Part shown: positions 19,985-31,745 of the stretch, piece after piece
Layout: every line of letters starts with the position of its first letter
Numbering within the stretch: the stretch's first letter is position 1
Assembly: GCA_011634665.1 (NCBI GenBank)
Contig: WAEK01000018.1
Coordinates: 659,501-723,500, forward strand
Length of the DNA: 64,000 nucleotides
Reading direction: 5' to 3'
DNA from: Mortierella sp. BCC40632
Lineage: Eukaryota; Mortierellomycota; Mortierellomycetes; Mortierellales; Mortierellaceae
Made by a program: the position numbers and the translations under genes
The notes under the pieces: model-generated
Told to the model about the DNA's origin: nothing
The model's input: the letters and a program-made list of their open reading frames with translations, nothing else
The model's database searches: none

Positions 19985-21219
19985 CACCCCATTACATTTC
20001 ATTTCATTCAATCTATCCCCCTGCTCATCCCCTGTCCATCCATCCATCCACGCGCACGTTCACCTTCTTTTCTCTCTCTCGCAGTCTCTCTTTATCTCCT
20101 CTCCAACGGCTTTCAGGACAATTGAATCGCCGCAGGATTTCCTAGCGTCGCCTCTTCTTGCCTCTTTTCTTTTGTTAGCAGAAGGAAGGACGGGAGTCGA
20201 GAGTAGCCAGAAACCAGACCAGCGTGTCCCTGGTTCCAGGCTCGGGCAAGAGAGGAGCTCTGGGGTGTTCCGCCCGAACAAAAAAAACAAAAAAAGCGAT
20301 CTACGTCTCCGGCCTGTTTTCTTCTGTCTATTCTTGAGCATAGCGAGAATAGAGTCCACTGGCAGCAAAGAGAATAGATAGCACCTTCACACACACACGG
20401 CTCTGTTCACGCGCACAACTCCTTTGCTTCTCCTCCTCCCTTTTGTCTCTTCGTCATCCTCCTTCCCGTGCCATCGGGCAGAACCACCACCATCACCACC
20501 ACCACCACCATCATCGAGAGAGAGAAAGAGAGAGAGAAAAGTTGAGTGTATATGTGAGTACTGCGCCCATTACTCTCGCTTCCCCAGCTGTACTCTGCGA
20601 CAGTTTCCCGCGCCTGCTCTGAGCATCTCGCAAGAACCGAGCTTCGTTTTCCGTGCCGTGTCCCGTTCGCCCGTTCTGTCCGTCACTGCTCCGTCCTTTC
20701 CTCCCTTTCATCTGTCTCTGTTGCCCGGGCCATCCCTCCTTGGTTTTGCTCACTCTCATTCTCTTTCTGGTCTCTGTTGCTGCTTTGCTTTTCTCTCTCT
20801 CTTTTTTTTTTTTTTTTCACTCTGGCTGGGATCCTTGCTCCAGGTCCCATCTTTTTTTTTTTTTTTTTTTTCTCTCACCCCTGAAACGGTGTTTCATGAA
20901 TTGAACAAGGGAAGAAAAAATTTCCTTTTCTCTCTTTCCTTTACTTCACTCCTCCTCGCTCACTCCTCGCTCACTCACTCACTCACTCACTCACTCACTC
21001 TCAACCTCTCTCTTTCTATCACTCGACTTACCTCTCCCAACATCCCTCTCGCTCACACCTGTCCCTTGCGCATAACTTTCTACTTCTCCACAACCACTTG
21101 CCTCACCTCTGACACCGTTTCCTCTCCTCCCGCATTCCCACTCGCTTACTCTTCCTGTCCCGCTCTCTCTCATACACACACACACACTCTCTCTCTCTCC
21201 GCAAGGCACGTCGTCCACC
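18889..21219. other. Long gene-free stretch, CT-rich toward its right end
   Basis: About 2.3 kb without a supported gene. A minus-strand frame of 78 codons (19101-19337, beginning MREIGDPDCSVRLHRNLPEL) has somewhat protein-like content but no family. Simple repeats: GA at 19430-19471, three GTTCAGGGCACG-type units at 19560-19610, CT at 19960-19985, CAC/ACC near 20486-20515, T runs at 20804 and 20852, CACT units at 20965-21000, CA at 21172-21187. The right 800 bp is probably the promoter and CT-rich 5' leader of the next gene. Confidence 0.5.
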
Positions 21220-24113
21220 ATGGCCTCACATGAAAAGGTATCATTCGGTAGACGCCCTACCTGGGCATGACCTCTTTGCACAATGCGACATGTTTTACAA
21301 AATCAAGCCATTGCCTCGTGCCGTGCCACCATCCTCATTCCTTTTATCCATCTCTCTTTTTCTTTCACTCTTCTTCCCTATCTCTTCTCTTTTCACCTTC
21401 TCACTTCCTCTGTGCCAGTCCACCAACGAGGAGACGAATCCAAAGTCAGTGCCTGCGCGACTCTCGGTCGGGATGATGCCCTTCTTTATACCACCTCCGT
21501 CATCTCCAGCACAGCGTACATTCCCAGACTCGATTGGTTCATCCGCTTCAGCTACTGACTTGACATACGATCCTACGTTGATGACCCCGCCAATGTCTCC
21601 GACCGAGAGTTCATTCAATCCCATGTCGATCGAAGGTCGCTTCGCCTCCTCGGTCATTCCAGGAACGACAGAAGACGCCTCCGCCGCGTCCGCCTCGTCG
21701 TCGTCGTCGTCATCGACTCACTACAATAAGCTGTTTGAACAAGAGTTTTATTCACCCCGCACGGACGTGTCTGTGACCGACCCTTCGGTCTCTTTGTCGA
21801 CCTCCGCCAAAGACCCATCGGCCTCCGCCCTGGCGGCGCCCCTTGTCTCGCCCACGTTATCATCCAACTCAAACTATGGTTCAATTTTGGATGTCTCGCC
21901 TCGACCGCTCTCGTTCCATTGGGACGACTACCGACACGTGCACGACGACGAAGACGACGACGACGACGACGACGAGGATGACGATGAAGATGAGGATTAT
22001 AGAGACAGTTATGGTGACTATGGCGATGACGATGACCGGCATGTCTCAGATAGCCCAAGCACCCGACAGAACTACTACCATCGCCGAGGAAACCATTCCC
22101 AAGGAGTCTCGACAGGGCAGCAGTCATATTACCACCAGCAGTTTGAAGGCCATCACGCGGTCGTTCGCCGTTCTTCCTATGGCGGCCATGGACATTCTGG
22201 CTCACGTTCGCGGACAAAGAGGAACGGAATCCGTCGACACGTCCATCAGAGCAGTGGTGGTAGTAACAGCAGCGGAATGAGCATGGGATCTTCTGAATCT
22301 TTATCAGGATCTGATCAAGTTTATGATTCTTTGAGGCACGGCCTTGGGCTGACGGTGGCCGATATGAACGATGAACTTGCAAAGGCAAAATCCAAGATGA
22401 GCCGAGCCAATATGGCAATGAAGACCATCGAAATCGAACTAGAAGCGTTGCAAATGGGCATTGGTAAGCGCCTGCTCCTCTATATCTCTGTCCAACATTC
22501 TGAGCCACGAGGTGTATTCTGAGCATTGGGAGCACTTTTTGGAGAGGATCTTCCTCCCTCTGTTCCCCGACACAAACTCGTAATCAAACGAGAGCGCTAT
22601 GCTAACGCAAATGTTTCTTTTGCTTCTTCCTTCTTTTTTTCCTTTCGTGGATAGAGGAACACAAGGAATCAAGTGCCAATGCGAGGTCGGCGATTGAAGA
22701 GAATTTTTGGAAGCTCGAATGCTTAGCGCTAAGTTTGGAGCAAGACCGACAGGATATCAACCGGCAACTCCAGGACGTCAATCGTGGATGCAGTCAGGTA
22801 GGGGGGGATGACTCTGGAACCAAAACCCGAACGACACCTGGTCTGCTGGTCACGGATGATTCCAACTAAATGACACAGAGACATGGACAGCATGAGACCT
22901 TGTATAAGTTGCGGAGCAAATCCATCGAAGAGTCCCCGGTTTCCTAACGCGAGCCTTGACTCTTGCTCCCCTTTTCTTTTTACTTTTTCTTTTTCTTTTG
23001 TTTTCTATTGTTTCCTCTCTCTCTCTCTCCAACTTTCAGGTAGCAGAGACGATAACAAATTGGGAGGTTCGTATCGACTGGTTAGGGCAAAAGGTCGACA
23101 ACACATCCGAGTTTGTGTCTGAACTAGTTCTGTCTGAACAGGAGTGTATGTCATTTGTGAAGATGATTATCCAACAGAATCGTCGATATGCTATGCCAGC
23201 CATTTCAAGGGCCACAGAACGGAACATTCGGATGCTAGCCCCACCAAAGAGAGTAGGCGAAATAATGCACCCATCGATCGCCTCGATGCCTGGCATGTCC
23301 CCAATCTTTTCCCATGCTGCAGCAACTGCACCAGGACCTTCACCACACGCCTCGGTTCCCGTTGAACCCACTCCCACTTCTGTGCCTGCACCTATTCCCC
23401 AACCATCCATCCGACACATTCCCATCTCTTGGTTGCTGGATCCGATTGTGCCTCCTAATCCGGCGCAGATCTTGCAAGATGAACTGGAGATGAATGCCAA
23501 TCAGAAGGGTAAAAAGGTGAGTGGGGATCAACAGTATCCTCAACCACCAACAATCGAACTCTGGCGTGATTTCTCAAGATTGACCACGGCCATGGAGAGA
23601 GGACAAACCCGGACGACGTATACACCCTTTCAGAGAACCCGGTCTTGTAGTACTGGACAAGGCAGCAGTGCTGGTAACAGCGCAACATTTATGGGCCTTA
23701 ACAAGGGCTTTGGTCTTGGTACAGGTATTGGATCCGGCCTTGGCAGCACTGGCGCTAGCAGCAGCAGTAGTAGCAGTAGCAGCAGTAGCACTATGTTCAA
23801 GCCAGCTGTGAGTCGTCGTCCTCAGACTGAGAACTTGACACCGATGCCCAAGATATTACCAGCAGCCGTGTCCACTAACCAGTTGCCTGCAATCAAGCGG
23901 CGAAGTCAGAATCTAAACCACCTGCCGATGCACTCTTGGCTTAAAGTTCAGTTCAACAAGACAGTCTCGACACCTGGTCTGCGCACCCCGACGCCAACTT
24001 CGGGCCATGGAGCGGGTCAGGGAGGAATTAGGGGAGGGGGAGCGGCACCAGGAACGCGACGGAAGACTGTGCTCGGATTCAAGCCAGTTACGATTTTCCA
24101 GACAACCGTGTAG
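21220..24113 (+). CDS. Coiled-coil protein of unknown function
   Basis: I do not recognise this 759-residue protein. Exons: 21220-21237, 21419-22463, 22655-22797, 23040-24113; phases agree and the stop is TAG at 24111. The start ATG sits in a strong context (CCACCATGG) and gives MASHEK before the first intron. The N-terminal half is disordered, with a poly-Ser run and a run of Asp/Glu near 21945-21995, then His- and Arg-rich sequence. Residues about 320-450 form coiled coils (MNDELAKAKSKMSRANMAM; SIEQ-type heptads around ENFWKLECLALSLEQDRQDI; WEVRIDWLGQKVDNTSEF). The C-terminal part is Pro/Ser-rich with a Gly-rich and a poly-Ser segment. A cytoskeletal or scaffold role is a guess from composition only. 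A GT at 23518 could be an optional donor, but the frame stays open across it. Confidence 0.65.
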
Positions 24114-24508
24114 AGCAGTAGTAGTAGTAGAAGTAGAAGTAGTAGTAGTAGTAGAAGTAGTGGAGCACAGGAGAAAGGGGAGGCTGTTTGTAGAGTTCCT
24201 CCTTGCCCTTTTGGGTTGTGTCACCACCCAACCGATTACCCTCCCTCCCCGCCGGTACCTTTTTTTTTTTTTTTTCTTCTTTTCCCTTTCCTTACTTCAT
24301 TCCGTTGTAACATAACCTCACTTTGGTCTTTTTTGTCATCTCATTCTCATAAAACGTATTGCATTCCTCTTCTTTCTCTTTCGACTGACATTTGATCTCT
24401 CCTTTTTTTTATTCTCCTTGTCATTGTTCCTTTTACCTTCTACCTTTTCTCTTTCTCCCACCCCTCTTTCTCACCTTTTCTCACTCTTCGAGAACAAGGT
24501 TCAGTGAC
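24114..24508. other. Intergenic region with trinucleotide repeat
   Basis: Begins with AGT/AGA triplet repeats (24116-24165) right after the coiled-coil gene stop, then a T run (24260-24275) and a CT-rich leader for the SAMHD1-like gene. No gene. Confidence 0.6.
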
Positions 24509-24824
24509 ATGAATGACAACGATACTGGATCGTCATCCAGACCAAGGGAACATCCAGACAATGACGACCACCATTCCCTCAGCACCAACTTACATCCCAA
24601 CCACAACCTCTCTACCACACCCCCTACTTCATTTCAAAAGGGCTTTTCGAGCATGTCCCTGACCCCTTCACCTAGAGCCATGGCGTCCTTGTCTAGTTTT
24701 GGGCGGCGATACCGTCGGAGCTCATTCACACCCTTGTTTGAACGTGATGATTCAAGCGTGTATTACGAGGGTCCAGTGGAGAAGTATGTCAACGACCCGA
24801 TCCATGTAAGTTCCCACCCTGTGT

Positions 24825-24860
<36 letters not shown>

Positions 24861-27605
24861 GCACTTTTTTTTTTTTTTTTTTTTTTGAAAAAGAGGGGAG
24901 GTGGAAGACCCGCCACCAATCTTGTGGGAAAGGTTGAAAGGGCTCTCTTGCCTTGTACGCCTGGCAAACCCAAATGAGTTTGATGGAAAGCGATTTTTTT
25001 TTTTTTTTTGCCGCAGTCGGTCGGCTGAGAGAATTGGGGAGGGGGGTTATTCGGCAGGATTCCTCTTTCCAAGGCAGTTCTTTGCTTACGTTCTTACGTC
25101 CCCGTCATTTTTTTTTTTTTTTATTTATTTATTTAAAATTCCATTTCATAACTGTAGGGTCATATTTTGCTCGATAACGACTGCTTGCGCTTTATCGATA
25201 CGCCGCAGTTTCAGCGACTCCGTGATCTAAAACGTGAGTTCCCAAGACAATAGGACGGGCGAGAGTAAAAAAAAAGAAAAAAAAAAAAAGAAAAGGTATG
25301 GATATCTGAGATAGATGGAGTACCTGCTAACGTCCAAGAAACCTTGTGTTTGGAATGTTACTTTTTAGAGCTTGGATCCGCCTATTACGTATTTCCAGGG
25401 GCTACCCACAATCGTTTTGAGGTAATTCTCTCTCTCTCTCTCTCTCTTTTTTTTTTTTTTTTTTATAGGGTCGACCTTGTCAACATCACTCTTGTGTCAT
25501 ACTAATAAACCAATGCAACTATTTTTTTTTGTAGCACTCAATAGGAACGTCTCACTTGGCAGGAGAGCTTGTTGAGCGATTCCGTGAGACGCAGCCTGAG
25601 CTGGAGATCAGTACAAGCGATGTCAAGTGCGTGAAACTGGCAGGTCTTTGTCACGATCTCGGTAAAGAAAAAAAACACGCACACTTCACTTAGAGTATTG
25701 CAACCCATATCAGCGACAATGGAACATGCTTTTCCAGAGCTGTAGCTTTTCTGATCGGCATTTTTTCATTTTTTTTTGTCCGGGTCTAGGTCACGGACCT
25801 TTTAGTCATGTTTTTGATAATGAGTTCATTCCACAAGCTCTACCCAACTCTAAATGGACACACGAGCAAGGATCCGAGATGATGCTCGAGTATTTGGTAG
25901 ACGACAACCACATCGATATCGACCGAGAAGAGATCAACTTTATCAAGGACTTGATCATGGGCGAGCGTCGACATAACAAAGAGTAAGTGATCATCGCAGT
26001 TCTACGAATCTATGGAAGAGGAGCACCACTGACAAAGGATATCCTCTTTTGGCTTCTTCCTCCCCTTCTCTGTGATCGATTAGACGGCATGCATTTCTAT
26101 TTGATATTGTTGCGAATAAGCGTAATTCACTGGACGTGGACAAGTATGATTATCTGCAGCGCGACTGTTACAATGTCGGAATCAAGTCTTCTATTGATGG
26201 TTCACGTTTGATGCGGATGTCTCGGGTCATTGATGACCAAATCTGCTGGCATCACAAAGAAGTATATAATCTCTATGAGCTGTACCATACACGGTTTAGT
26301 CTTTTCAAGCGAGTGTACACTCATAGGGTAGGCAAAGCCATTGAGTATATGTTAACGGATGCACTTTTGGGTGCCAACGATATCCTCAAGATCTCGGACG
26401 CCATTTTTGATCCTCATGAGTATCTTCATCTAACCGATGATATTATTCGACGAATCGAGAGGTCTCGAGAGCCGGTAAGACTTTTTATTTTATTTTATTT
26501 TATTTTTTCAGTCCAACAAATAGATGAGCGGGTGTATCGGAGGACAATGTAATGGAGAGAAAGAAGCAGAAAAAGAAAAGTCGCCAATACGAATTCTTTT
26601 TGATCTTGACAACAATAGGGTCTGGAGGAATCCAAGGCGATCTTAAAGCGTATCAGGACAAGAAATCTATACAAGTTTGTGGATGAACTACTTATTCCAC
26701 GAGAGAAACTTGGGCGATTGACCAAGGTAAAAATACACTACACTACCCATTTTTTCTTTCTTTCTTTCTTTCTTTCTTTTTTTTATCTTTTAATGTAGAA
26801 TATCTTTTCTTTTTCAAACTGTTGGCTAACAACTTTGCAAAAAAAAAGGAAAACGTGAATTCGCTAGAGATCGTGTCGTGCCAGGGCCCCAATGATAATC
26901 TAAAGCCCGAAGATGTGATTGTCGAGTTCCTAAAGAACAACTATGCAATGAAAGACCAAAACCCCGTAGACGGAATCAAGTTTTTCTCAAAACAGAACAA
27001 CACTGGTACCAAATCTCTCCACTCGCTTGATACTGAGAATCTTCTTTAAAAAGTAGTATCAAAGGGTCATTTTTACATTATTAACCTCCCTCTTTTACTC
27101 TATAGTCTCCTATCATATCCCAAAGGAAAAGGTCTCAAGCTTGATCCCGAGCGAGTTCCAGGAGAACATTATTCGAGTATTTTCCAGAGACCCTGCCAAG
27201 GTGCGAGCTGTGCATGAAGCTTTTCGACGACTCATGTCCAACTTCTATCGGACAAGTGATGGGTCTAGTAATCTTCCACCTTCTTCGACTTCACCCTATT
27301 TCGACTCTTCTTTGAATACTACACCTGAGCGAGCTCATCCAGGAAGTAGAGGAGCATATGGATTCATGCGTCTTTCAAGACCCACTTCACCTACGCGTCG
27401 ACTCGGACCCGATAGTTCGAATGTGTCAAGAGAAGGAGCGGATATCGGACTTGGTCTGAACCGAGGTTCAAAAAGACAACGGCGGCAAGAGTATAGCCCC
27501 AGTCCACAGCTAGTGAATCCACTTACTGAACCTAGTCGCTTGATGTCTCTAGGAGATGGTCCTTTGGACCTTTCCGACACTATGGATGACGAAGACTTTG
27601 AATGA
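24509..27605 (+). CDS. SAMHD1: SAMHD1-like HD-domain dNTP triphosphohydrolase
   Basis: Expected to hydrolyse dNTPs to deoxynucleoside and triphosphate, limiting the dNTP pool. Exons: 24509-24805, 25158-25233, 25369-25421, 25535-25661, 25790-25982, 26084-26474, 26619-26726, 26849-27005, 27106-27605; phases agree, giving 633 residues. The match to animal SAMHD1 is close: [76 protein letters not shown]. Metal ligands are present: His143, His182-Asp183 and Asp268, aligning with human H167, H206-D207 and D311. The N-terminal 90 or so residues are Ser/Pro-rich and show no SAM domain. The C-terminal 110 residues are a disordered extension ending in an acidic tail. The acceptor of exon 8 follows an A run and not a pyrimidine tract, so that junction is the least certain. 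Confidence 0.93.
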
Positions 27606-27821
27606 ACATTGTGATCAACAAGGATGAGTGTGTGTGCAGTGCGTGGACTTTTTAGTTTTGTTTCTGGATTCTCCCTCCCCCCCCTTTCCCTCCTCTTCCT
27701 CCTTTTGTCATTTCATAGCACCGATACATTCCAGCGAATTTAATCCGCACTCGACAAACGCTTTGGAGTATTTCAAAGATATAAAATAATCCGATGTTCC
27801 TACAATGTTCACAAGAATGAA

Positions 27822-27858
<37 letters not shown>

Positions 27859-27965
27859 CTAGAGTATCGGTAGTATGTGGGTTCGTATGAAAGGGAGGGG
27901 GTTGTTGGTCCATTTTGAGCAGAGGAACACGAATCCTGCTAGTGATTCCTTTTCTTTCTTTTTTT
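27606..27965. other. Convergent 3' region
   Basis: Between the ends of the SAMHD1-like gene (+) and NDUFB11 (-). It contains a T tract of about 27 nt at 27827-27853 and an ATATAAAATAAT stretch near 27779. No gene. Confidence 0.6.
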
Positions 27966-28905
27966 TTACTCCTGCTTCTTGTACTCCACAGTCTCACCGC
28001 GGGCAGCCATTCTCTCCTTAGCCTCCTTGTAAGCCCAAGTCTGGACACTGTTGGTGGTTGCGAGAGGAGAAGTAAGTTGATGAAGAGTAGTACCGAAAAA
28101 GAGAAGAAGAAAAGTTGTTAGAATTAAAGTGGTATTGTTTGTAAGATAGCGTAAAGAATCCAATGGAATAGAAGAAAAGCATTACTTGGTATCGGGCTTG
28201 TAGTAGATGAGGGCAGTTCCAAAGACCATGCTGCCAAAGAAACCATAGAACCACATGTTCTCCCAGTCGCCCTTGACGCGCTTGGCACCAGGAGCAAGAG
28301 GCTATCAAGGATTTTGAGAAAGAGAAAAGAAAAAAAAAAAGAAGGTAGGTTTGTTAGCGCGTTGGAAAAAAATAAAATAAAAATAAAAAAGAGTCCAGAA
28401 GAGATGGAAAGGAAGGAGAAGGGACGAGGAGATTGCTCCGAACACCAAAAGGTAATGGGTCACTAGCAGTGGATGGGGAAATCGATGTCCGAGATCTCTG
28501 AGCGTGGATTTCGAGCGTGCAATGTCTCCAAGTTAATTTGTCCGAGATATAGTCCGGATCGGACATCTAGTTCCCGGAAACTCAAATCTTTATCCATGAG
28601 CAAAAGAATGAATAGCGCTCATGCTCTAATAAAACTTTCTGCAAAGATGGTCGGTTGTTTGTGTCTTTTTTCCTTTGGAGAATTTTCCACTGATGGATCG
28701 TGCCCTTCATAATGTCTCCCGAAAAGGCTCCGTCGGCCCTCCAGTCGTAGTAGGGGGGCAAGATAAAAAGGCTAGTCACTACCTTCTCGCCAAAGAGGTA
28801 TCCTGTGGGCAAGTTGTAGCCCTCATGGCCACCACCACCGCGGCGGAGCTGGACAGCGCTGCGGAGAGGGGCACGGACGAATGAGCGGGCAAGGACTGAT
28901 GACAT
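27966..28905 (-). CDS. NDUFB11: Complex I subunit NDUFB11 (ESSS family)
   Basis: Accessory subunit of the membrane arm of mitochondrial NADH:ubiquinone oxidoreductase. Exons on the minus strand: 28905-28783, 28301-28186, 28047-27966; they sum to 321 nt and 106 residues. The N-terminus (MSSVLARSFVRAPLRSAVQL) is an amphipathic, Arg-rich targeting sequence. Then follow the conserved GHEGYNLPTGYLFGEK, a VKGDWENMWFYGFFGSM block leading into a single transmembrane helix (GSMVFGTALIYY), and YKPDTNVQTWAYKEAKERM. The product is short for the family, as expected for a fungal form. Intron 1 is 481 bp, long for this window, with nothing recognisable inside. Confidence 0.87.
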
Positions 28906-29432
28906 GATCTAGAGAGGGGAGGGTGGATGGATGGTGTTGCGAAACGAAATGATGGGAGAGCTCCGAAGATTCAGTATGAGAACTTGCCGAAATGGGACTG
29001 GCATGGAGGTAGGACAGTGGCTTGTGGACCCCGAAAACATAGAAAAAAAAGTGGCCTTCAAGCGCGCCCGCGTTTTTATGTTGACCAGGCAGGACATTCA
29101 TCCCTCTCTCTCCCTTTTTTTTTTTTTTTACAGTGGTGGAGCCCAGAAGGACAAGTCAGCATAATTCTCGCCACCTTTGCAAAAACAGTCTATTCAGGAA
29201 ACGACTCATCATCCTCTTTTGTCACATTTCTCGACCTGTTTGTTATCTATTATCACCTAATCCTACTGTCTCGGCTGAACCGTCATATCCAGCTTTATCT
29301 TTCATTTCAGTGGCAAAGCAAGAAGCGAGTCAACACTGTTCATTAGAAGACATCACCTCCTTTCTGCCCCCTTTTTTTTTTCTCTCCACCAACAAACGAC
29401 ATCAACCTCGAAAAGATAAAAACGAATTAACC
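28906..29432. promoter_or_regulatory. Divergent intergenic region NDUFB11/POB3
   Basis: The start codons of NDUFB11 (-) and POB3 (+) are 527 bp apart and point away from each other, so the promoters of both must lie here unless one is inside a gene. T runs at 29116-29129 and 29371-29380. No specific factor site is identified. Confidence 0.5.
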
Positions 29433-31580
29433 ATGAGTGAAAAAGTGAGCCAGTTTGACGACATTTACCTCGGTCTCTCCCCTGAGCTTGGTTTGTTGCG
29501 TCTTGCTCAGAGTGGACTCGGTTGGAAGGCACACAAGGGCTCGCCCATTCGCATGGTTCAAGAGACAGATCTCAAAAAGACATACTGGATCCGCGCTGCA
29601 CGGAATTACCAGCTCAAATTGCATCTTCGTGATGGCAGCATCGTCAAGTTTGATGGCTTTCAGCGCGATGTAAGGATGAGCAATCCTTTTTTATTTTTTA
29701 TTTTTTTTTTTATTTTTTTTTTTCGCAGCTGAATCAACAAGGAACCCACTATTCACAAGTTGCAACAGCTGGGACGTTTCTGACTCTAACTATTCTATCG
29801 TATCCTTCAAAATACTATAGGATTATGAGAAGCTCAAGGATATCATCAAGACCAACTATGGGCTGCAACTGGAGACAAAGGAAATGAGTGTCAAAGGCTG
29901 GAACTGGGGAAAGACTGAATTCCAATGTAATACACACTTGGCTTGACTCTCACTCTATTTATTCGTAAATGGGGGAAGGGGCTGCGGATTTCATACCAGG
30001 AACTAGGACAACCCGGCGCTGACGAATCACTCGTGTGGTTCTCTTCTTTTTCATTGTTTTCTTTTTCTTCTTCATCTCTAGCTGACAACCTGCTCTTTAA
30101 CGTGACCAACAAGGAAATGTTTGAGATTCCTCTCAAGGAAGTGACCAACACCTCACTCACCGCCAAGCACGAAGTGATGATTGAGCTCAGTGGACAGGAC
30201 GGAGAGGGTGACAAAAACAAAAAAGGCGATCAGCTGGTCGAAATGCGCTTCTATATCCCAGGAACAGTCCCCAAGGATCCAGAGGCTGAGGAAGATGGCG
30301 AAGAGGAGAACGCAGCCAACGTAAGCGCCACTCTCCTGTTTGATCACTCCCCTATGTGGAAAGTGATGTTTTCGAGAAAAAAAAAATAATCCATTCTAAC
30401 TGTTTTCGTTTCTTTGTTTAGATGTTCTACGAGGAGATCAAGGCTCTGGCGGATATTGGAGAGGCAGCACCAGGAGATGGCATTGTTCTCTTCTCAGAGA
30501 CTCTCTGCCTTACGCCTCGTGGACGTTACGACATCGATATGTTCCCCACCTTTTTGCGTCTTCGTGGCAAAACCACGGATTACAAGATTGCTTACACCAG
30601 CATCATCAAACTGTTCTTGCTTCCCAAGCCAGATGATCTCCATGTCTTGTTTGTCATTGGACTTGACCCACCTCTTCGCCAGGGTCAGACCCGGTACCCC
30701 TTCTTGGTGTTCCAATTTGTGCGTGAGGAGGAGACTGATGTGACCCTGAACTTGGACGAGGAGACAATTGCCACAAAATACGAGGGCAAGCTTGAGAAGA
30801 AATACGAGACCAGGACATATGAGGTGGTGAGTACTCTTTTCAAGGCTCTGACAGGTCGTCGAGTGACCATTCCCAGCGAGTTCTTCAAGAGTTATCACAA
30901 CCAGTCGGCCATCAAGTGTTCGATGAAGGCGAACGAAGGTGTGCTTTACCCTCTGGACAAGTCTTTCTTGTTCATTCCCAAGCCGCCCACGTTTATTCCT
31001 CACAGCGAGATTGGCTCGGTGACGTTCTCGCGTGTGGGAGGTGGTAGTGCTGTCTCGGCTTCGAGAACGTTTGATGTCAAGTTCAACATGAAGAGTGGCG
31101 TTGACTATTCCTTCTCGAGCATCAACAGAGAAGAGTATGCCAACTTGAACGAGTTCTTGCAAAACAAGAAGATCAAGACCAAGTCGATGGATGAGGAGCC
31201 TACAGGCCGATATGGAGGCATGGCAGAGGATAGCGAGTCGGAAGAGGAGGATACTGGCAAGCGTAAGCGCAAGTCAGTTGTCCAGGATTATGGCAATGAT
31301 CCAGATGATGAAGGCGAATCTAGTCGTAAGTTTGCTGCCTTTTTGCCTTTTTTTTTTTTTTTCTCTTTTTCTTTTCCATTCTTCTTTTGTCATGATATCA
31401 ACTCTTTTTTTCTTTTCTTTTCTTTCCATTTTCTTTTTAGCTGACGAGGACTTTGTTGCGGACGAGAGTGAGAGTGATGTGGCGGAGGAATTTGACGAGG
31501 ATGTCAGTGACACTGCTTCAGGATCTGGATCGGACGATGAAAATGATGGGGAGAGGCCATCTAAGAAGTCGAGAAAGTAG
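29433..31580 (+). CDS. POB3: FACT complex subunit Pob3 (SSRP1 family)
   Basis: Pob3 pairs with Spt16 in FACT, the histone chaperone that opens and rebuilds nucleosomes during transcription and replication. Exons: 29433-29669, 29821-29926, 30082-30320, 30422-31325, 31441-31580, giving 541 residues with agreeing phases. The N-terminal dimerisation/PH-like part reads FDDIYLGLSPELGLLRLAQ and GWKAHKGSPIRMV. The middle double-PH region includes MFYEEIKALADIGEA, LPKPDDLHVLFVIGLDPPL and YPFLVFQFVREEE. The acidic C-terminus is interrupted by a basic stretch (GKRKRKS), runs through DEDFVADESESDV and ends PSKKSRK. There is no HMG box, as expected for fungal Pob3, where a separate Nhp6-like protein supplies DNA binding. 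It ends 165 bp from the convergent eIF5B gene. Confidence 0.95.
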
Positions 31581-31745
31581 ACTCCATTTTCTCTCTTTCA
31601 TTCTTTCCATAGGAAAAGTCGCTTCATACATAAGCACTCAAAAATATACATCATTTACAATTGAAAGAGAAAGAGAGAGAGAGAGAGAGTATAATATCTT
31701 ATTGAATTTTTTTCGGGTTTTGTTCTTTTTGATCTGTGATGCAGT

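Noticed and set aside
20424..21233. 269-codon frame upstream of the coiled-coil gene
   Set aside because: Composition is that of a CT-rich leader (Ser/Leu/Phe/Pro, T runs, CACT repeats). The strong-context ATG at 21220 in another frame fits splicing into the conserved part.
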